In this document: in pieces, positions 49,669 through 53,784 of the stretch
Layout: each line of letters starts with the position of its first letter
Numbering within the stretch: position 1 is the first letter of the stretch
Source: Clostridiales bacterium
Lineage (GTDB): Bacteria > Bacillota > Clostridia > Christensenellales > UBA1242
Direction of reading: 5' to 3'
Length of the DNA stretch: 53,784 nt
Assembly (NCBI GenBank): GCA_015069325.1
Contig: SVIV01000004.1
Location: 1-53,784 of the forward strand
The notes under the pieces: model-generated
Seen by the model: the letters and a program-made list of their open reading frames with translations, nothing else
Database searches by the model: none
Told to the model about the DNA's origin: nothing
Translations under genes and position numbers: made by a program

Positions 49669-52600
49669 TTAAGCAACATATGCTTTATATGTCAAATAGC
49701 CAGGAGTTTCAGGAGTGTCTACAACTGCGTATGTTTTATTTATATAGGAAGAATTATACACCGTTCCATTTCCACCTACTAAAGATTTACAATTATAAAA
49801 CATTTTCCAACTAGCCCCCAATGTAACCCCTTCTGTATTCCAACCATCTCCAACATATATAGTTTTCAACTTAGAACATTCTTCAAACATGCCTACCATT
49901 GCCGAAGCAGAAGAATTGCCTTTAACATTACTTGTATTAAAGCTACTTAAATCTAACTCTGTTAAACCTGAGCATCCACTAAACATATATATCATAGATG
50001 TAACTTTACTTGTGTTAAAATTAGATAAATCTATGCTTGTCAATTTTGAACAATCTCTAAACATATACGCCATAGCATCTACATTGCTTGTTACAAAAGT
50101 ATCTGAATCTAAACCAATAATTTTTGTTAAACCTAAACATCCGCCAAACATCGAAGACATAGCTGTTACATTTACTGTATTAAATTTGCTTATATCTAAT
50201 TCGGTTAAACTTGAACAGCCGTTAAACATACTTGACATATCAACAACACTACTTGTATCGATGTTCCCCCAATTAATACTTGTCAAACCAGAGCAAAACT
50301 CAAAAAGAGCACTCATATTTGTTACTTTGCTTGTGTTAATTCTTGATAAATCTATACTGGTTAATTTTGAACAACCATAAAACATTCTTGACATATCAAC
50401 AACACTACTTGTATCGATATTCCCCCAATTAATACTTGTCAAACCAGAGCAATACTCAAAAAGAGCACTCATATTTGTAACACCGTCTGTGTGAAAGTTG
50501 TTCAAAACAAGATTGTTCATCGCTGTTCTATATTTAAACAAGTTTAAACAATTATCTATTTCTATATCTCCATTAGACAAGAAATATGCTTGTGTCTTGT
50601 CTGCGTTTATATAACGGTATATCCCTGTTTTCACCTCTGTAATTTCATAGTTTGATGCATTGTTAATTACAGATGACTGATTAAACGAATAATCAAATGT
50701 TATGCTTGTGACGTCTATTGGCAACATTTGTATATTATGTAACCAACTATCTGCAGAAGAAAAATAGCCATCAACTGTTGACGTGTTTATTTTTGCATAT
50801 GTCAAATCTGTGTAATTTGAATCATATTTAAAATCAAGCTCGCCAACTAAATTAGAACAGAGATTAAACATACTGTCTGAAGACTGAACGTTACCAGTAT
50901 CCCAGTTTTCGTTAACAAAAATTGAATACAACTGACGACAACCAGAAAACATAGAACTCATAAATTTTACATTAGAGACATCAAATCCACCAATATCCAA
51001 CACTCTCAATGCTGAACATTGGGCAAACATATAATTCATATTCGTTACTTTTGCTGTATCATAATAGTCAAATCTAGCCCAAACAAAACGGCTACAACCA
51101 TAAAACATAAAACTCATATCCGTCACATTACCTGTGTCAAAGTTATCATACATTGTTCCCAAATTCTGACAATTATAAAACATATATCTCATATTCGTTA
51201 CGTCAGCTGTATCAAAGTTTGTTAAATCTAAACTTCTTAAACTTGAACAATTTCGAAACATAGATTCCATATTTGTCACTTCACCGGTATCAAAGCTCCC
51301 CAAATCTAAGCTTGTTAAACCTGAACAGTTATCAAACATAGAAGACATATTAGTTACTTGAGCGGTATTAAAGCCAGAAACATCTAAGCTTGTTAAACCT
51401 GAACATGTATCAAACATATAAGAAATATTGGTTACTTTAGCCGTATTAAAACCAGAAACATCTAAGCTTGTTAAACCTGAACATGTATCAAACATAGCAG
51501 ACATATTGGTTACTTGAGCCGTATTAAAGCCAGAAACATCTAAGCTTGTTAAACCTGAACATGTATCAAACATATAAGACATATTGGTTACTTTAGCCGT
51601 ATTAAAACCAGAAACATCTAAGCTTGTTAAACCTGAACATGTATCAAACATAGCAGACATATTGGTTACTTGAGCCGTATTAAAGCCAGAAACATCTAAG
51701 CTTGTAAGACTTGAACATGTATTAAACATATAAGACATATTGGTTACTTTAGCCGTATTAAAACCAGAAACATCTAAGCTTGTAAGAGACGAACAATTAC
51801 GAAACATCTGAGACATGTCTGTTACTGAGCTAGTGCTAAAACCACTAACATCTAAACTTGTAAGACTTGAACAATAGCCAAACATACCTGACATATCCGG
51901 CGCTTTACTTGTATCAAAATTACTTACATCTAAACTTGTAAGAGACGAACAACGAAAAAACATAGCTTTAAAACCTTCAATTGTGATATATGAAAGACTT
52001 TTTATTTGACTTGTATTAAAACCGCTTACATCTAATTCCGTTACTTTTTCACAACCAAAAAACATATAACTCATATTCGTTACATTACTTGTATCAAAAG
52101 AAGAAACATCTAAACTTGTAAGAGACGAACAATTATGAAACATATATGACATATCTGTAACATTTGTTGTATCAACGCCTGTTAATTTTAATGTTTGCAA
52201 TGATGAACAGCCCCTAAACATTGAATACATATCTGTAACATTTGTTGTATAAACATTATTGAGTTCGATACGTGTTAAATTTGCATAGTTTGCATTTGTG
52301 GTAGTAGAAAACATATTCCTGCAACTTTTAGGAAACTCAATCTGTGTTGGCGACATAACATAAAGAGACGTGCCTATATGATAAGCATCAATTCCTGCGT
52401 ATCCGTCGTCATCGACTTTGACAGCTGATGCCCCTGCCAAAACATTTTTACCTGTTTCATCTATGTATGATTTATCAAAAACACTGGTATATTTGTCAAA
52501 AATTATTTCAGTAACATCTGAATAATCTTTAAATAGTGAAGTAAATGTTGACTGTGTGATAACAGGCAAATTTGCAGCTTCATAATAAATATTAATATAG

Positions 52601-52710
52601 CCGTTTACACTTCCGCTAGAGAGAGCAAAAATCCCCATCCCCATACAAATGGCAATAAGACTGCAATACAAAAATGTATATATAATTTTTCTTGTTTTTT
52701 CCCATATCAT
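49669..52710 (-). CDS. Large BspA-like surface protein with DUF285 leucine-rich repeats
   Basis: This 1,013-aa protein has one N-terminal hydrophobic signal segment (about 8-30, FLYCSLIAICMGMGIFAL) and then an outside array of about 25-residue DUF285 repeats, SLDVSGFNTSxVTNMSYMFxxCS, from about 140 to 975. The array is interrupted near 610-690 by a non-repeat segment. Repeats near 300-460 alternate two sub-forms at the DNA level (see the repeat feature). BspA-type proteins are known adhesins of anaerobes; here that is a family inference. No LPXTG motif; it ends in PGYLTYKAYVA. Its ATG has no ribosome site but follows an extended -10 by five bases, so the message may be leaderless. Confidence 0.85.
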   Translation of the reverse strand: MIWEKTRKIIYTFLYCSLIAICMGMGIFALSSGSVNGYINIYYEAANLPVITQSTFTSLFKDYSDVTEIIFDKYTSVFDKSYIDETGKNVLAGASAVKVDDDGYAGIDAYHIGTSLYVMSPTQIEFPKSCRNMFSTTTNANYANLTRIELNNVYTTNVTDMYSMFRGCSSLQTLKLTGVDTTNVTDMSYMFHNCSSLTSLDVSSFDTSNVTNMSYMFFGCEKVTELDVSGFNTSQIKSLSYITIEGFKAMFFRCSSLTSLDVSNFDTSKAPDMSGMFGYCSSLTSLDVSGFSTSSVTDMSQMFRNCSSLTSLDVSGFNTAKVTNMSYMFNTCSSLTSLDVSGFNTAQVTNMSAMFDTCSGLTSLDVSGFNTAKVTNMSYMFDTCSGLTSLDVSGFNTAQVTNMSAMFDTCSGLTSLDVSGFNTAKVTNISYMFDTCSGLTSLDVSGFNTAQVTNMSSMFDNCSGLTSLDLGSFDTGEVTNMESMFRNCSSLRSLDLTNFDTADVTNMRYMFYNCQNLGTMYDNFDTGNVTDMSFMFYGCSRFVWARFDYYDTAKVTNMNYMFAQCSALRVLDIGGFDVSNVKFMSSMFSGCRQLYSIFVNENWDTGNVQSSDSMFNLCSNLVGELDFKYDSNYTDLTYAKINTSTVDGYFSSADSWLHNIQMLPIDVTSITFDYSFNQSSVINNASNYEITEVKTGIYRYINADKTQAYFLSNGDIEIDNCLNLFKYRTAMNNLVLNNFHTDGVTNMSALFEYCSGLTSINWGNIDTSSVVDMSRMFYGCSKLTSIDLSRINTSKVTNMSALFEFCSGLTSINWGNIDTSSVVDMSSMFNGCSSLTELDISKFNTVNVTAMSSMFGGCLGLTKIIGLDSDTFVTSNVDAMAYMFRDCSKLTSIDLSNFNTSKVTSMIYMFSGCSGLTELDLSSFNTSNVKGNSSASAMVGMFEECSKLKTIYVGDGWNTEGVTLGASWKMFYNCKSLVGGNGTVYNSSYINKTYAVVDTPETPGYLTYKAYVA
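51330..51790 (-). repeat. 75-bp tandem repeats in a 150-bp higher-order pattern
   Basis: About six 75-bp (25-aa) units alternate between an AKVTNMSYMFDTCSG form and an AQVTNMSAMFDTCSG form, making a 150-bp super-repeat with almost identical DNA. The flanking repeats are much more diverged. Boundaries are approximate. Confidence 0.8.
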
Positions 52711-52715
52711 ATTCT

Positions 52716-52724
52716 ATTATATCA
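52716..52724 (-). promoter_or_regulatory. Extended -10 promoter of the large BspA-like gene
   Basis: TGATATAAT (TATAAT 52716-52721, TG at 52723-52724) on the minus strand, five bases before the ATG. No good -35 is visible, as is usual for extended -10 promoters. Transcription would start at or next to the start codon. Confidence 0.55.
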
Positions 52725-52813
52725 CACATTTTTCATTTTGTATCACTAATTTTCACCCACAATCATTTTTTCCTTGATTTTGCGTGCATTATATACCAAT
52801 CGAAACATTTTTT

Positions 52814-52900
52814 GACACCTACAGACACCTACAAACACTACCCTTCATTTGTAGAGCGTGGACATTTCGTGGACACGTTTTTTTTTGCAAAAGTGTCCAC
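52814..52900. repeat. Short direct and inverted repeats upstream of the right-edge gene
   Basis: Two tandem copies of GACACCTACA (52814-52833), two copies of CGTGGACA at an 11-bp step (52857-52864 and 52868-52875) and a perfect 8-bp inverted repeat GTGGACAC/GTGTCCAC (52869-52876 and 52893-52900). This dense repeat field fills much of the about 300-bp gap 52711-53009, which otherwise holds only the BspA promoter and a ribosome site. It could be an operator, a recombination or replication site, or the relic of one. Confidence 0.55.
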
Positions 52901-53009
52901 CACCTCTGCAAGAATTTTTCCTAATTTTGAGATATTTTCGCACCAGACGGCAATATTTAAACACTAAATTTCTTAAAACCAACAAAAAGGAGGTGAAATA
53001 GATAACGCA

Positions 53010-53784
53010 ATGACTTTGTGCTTAATAATACTTATATTATTTTATATCACTGAGGTAATTTTGTCAAACAAGATTGGTATTAAGGCAAAAGAATATGACA
53101 AACGAAGAATTACTAATCCAACCTTACAATATGAAACAAGTTGCTCTATTATTAGAGAAATGGCAAACGATTATAGATGTTATGTATCCACGTTAAGCTT
53201 TGAAGAATTTTTTGAAGAAGATTATCTGAAACGAATAGAAGATATAACCGAACTCGAACACAAGTGGATATGTTGTGTCCTAGATATCTATAATCTATCT
53301 ATTGATAACGTGTCATTAAAATTGATTTATGGAGAAGGCGGAATTTGGTATGCTATACCACTCACCTATTCAAAAGAATTTTTTATTAATTGGAAAGAGA
53401 AAAATAACAGTTCATATTCTGACCAAACAACCTCTCTCAAACTCAAAAAAATTATAGAACTAAAAAATCTTATTTTATCCGATAAGGATAATAACAGCTA
53501 TAGTGGATACAAAAACAAAAAGGCAATTGACTATGTGGCAAAAAAATTCAACCTGCCATCTAATGAAGAATATAAGAAAGTATATTGCAAGCCATATGAA
53601 TCTATAGCACATCTTTGTAGAGTCTACATGCGAAGATTTGCAAAACAAAATAATTTCAAATACATTCCATTAAATATGATTTGTGAAAACCCTACGGAAG
53701 AACAAAAACAAATACAATATCAAAAAACATCTGAAGATGAGCAAATATTTAAAGGAATAAAAGACCAATCTGAAATTATAAAAA
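53010..53784 (+). CDS. Unrecognised protein, partial (runs off the right edge)
   Basis: An open frame runs from the ATG at 53010 to the window end without a stop, at least 258 residues. A strong AAGGAGGTGA site lies at 52987-52996, 13-14 bp before the ATG, which supports the start. The N-terminus MTLCLIILILFYITEVILS is a membrane anchor or signal, and the rest is hydrophilic, rich in Lys, Asn and Tyr, with several cysteines (HKWICCVLD, YCKPYES). I do not recognise a family. Base use is slightly more AT-rich than that of its neighbours. Confidence 0.7.
   Translation, partial: MTLCLIILILFYITEVILSNKIGIKAKEYDKRRITNPTLQYETSCSIIREMANDYRCYVSTLSFEEFFEEDYLKRIEDITELEHKWICCVLDIYNLSIDNVSLKLIYGEGGIWYAIPLTYSKEFFINWKEKNNSSYSDQTTSLKLKKIIELKNLILSDKDNNSYSGYKNKKAIDYVAKKFNLPSNEEYKKVYCKPYESIAHLCRVYMRRFAKQNNFKYIPLNMICENPTEEQKQIQYQKTSEDEQIFKGIKDQSEIIK

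Noticed and set aside
49889-50380. 163-residue plus-strand frame within the large BspA-like gene
   Set aside because: Antisense shadow of DUF285 repeats (repeating LLVLKL pattern), no start signals.
51330-51790. CRISPR array
   Set aside because: The repeats are contiguous 75-bp coding units without unique spacers and stay in frame as DUF285 repeats.
52692-52967. 91-residue plus-strand frame over the gap after the large BspA-like gene
   Set aside because: It overlaps the BspA start and promoter and runs through the repeat field; low-complexity, with no ribosome site. It might be a decayed gene end, but nothing supports it.

Overview
The window looks like chromosomal DNA of an uncultured, endospore-forming member of the Clostridia (Firmicutes). 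It is AT-rich, with Gram-positive promoters (TTGACA-17-TATAAT, many with an extended TG), strong AGGAGG ribosome sites, spore genes (gpr, gerW/ytfJ, a DUF2953 protein, a dacF-type carboxypeptidase) and the Firmicutes McsA/McsB/ClpC system. No phage, insertion sequence, CRISPR array or resistance gene is visible. The lineage is inferred from gene content, not from a marker-gene search.

Layout. 1-2146 (mostly minus strand): a strong promoter and hairpin pointing off the left edge, cmk, two unrecognised small genes and tRNA-Thr(CGU). 2147-8605 (minus): a tightly overlapping run gpr > DUF2953 > gerW > dacF > rluB > HI0933-type flavoprotein > plsC > four-S1-domain protein. 8647-9026: rpsT with its own promoter and terminator. 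9095-10483: a small BspA-like surface protein. 10669-18026 (minus): a degenerate amidohydrolase-like protein > tex > mcsA > mcsB > clpC > hpf. 18058-20221 (plus): a Y-family polymerase and a DegV protein. 20334-22989 (minus): trxB, rplM-rpsI and an unrecognised gene. 23105-33235 (plus): two tandem consensus promoters, a structured leader, a membrane-anchored 346-aa protein and a giant 2,943-aa repeat protein. 33270-38444 (minus): ferredoxin > Ppx/GppA-like > membrane trypsin-like protease > MreB-like > MinD > MinE-like. 38512-39356: a half-size TauE/SafE pair. 39531-42854: a receptor-like 1,107-aa surface protein. 42898-49046 (minus): greA, a membrane protein, RNase J, a TrmR-like methyltransferase, PAP2, tsaE, tsaB and a zinc-ribbon protein. 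49164-49642 (plus): a DUF378 protein and a coupled 27-aa membrane peptide. 49669-52710: a large BspA-like leucine-rich-repeat protein. 53010 to the end: an unrecognised partial gene.

How the genes fit together. Housekeeping blocks (translation, tRNA t6A modification, RNA decay, proteostasis, lipid and spore functions) alternate with large, lineage-specific envelope genes. The best candidates for undescribed biology are (i) the two-gene cassette at 23.1-33.2 kb, whose giant exported protein is built from about eleven related ~200-residue modules plus a C-terminal InlB-like repeat stalk, (ii) the 33.3-38.4 kb cluster that puts a divergent actin-like protein, MinD/MinE-like proteins, a membrane protease and a Ppx/GppA-like pseudoenzyme together, and (iii) the 1,107-aa protein with extracellular jelly-roll-like modules, one membrane span and a cytosolic coiled coil. 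All functional calls come from reading motifs by eye; no database search was run.
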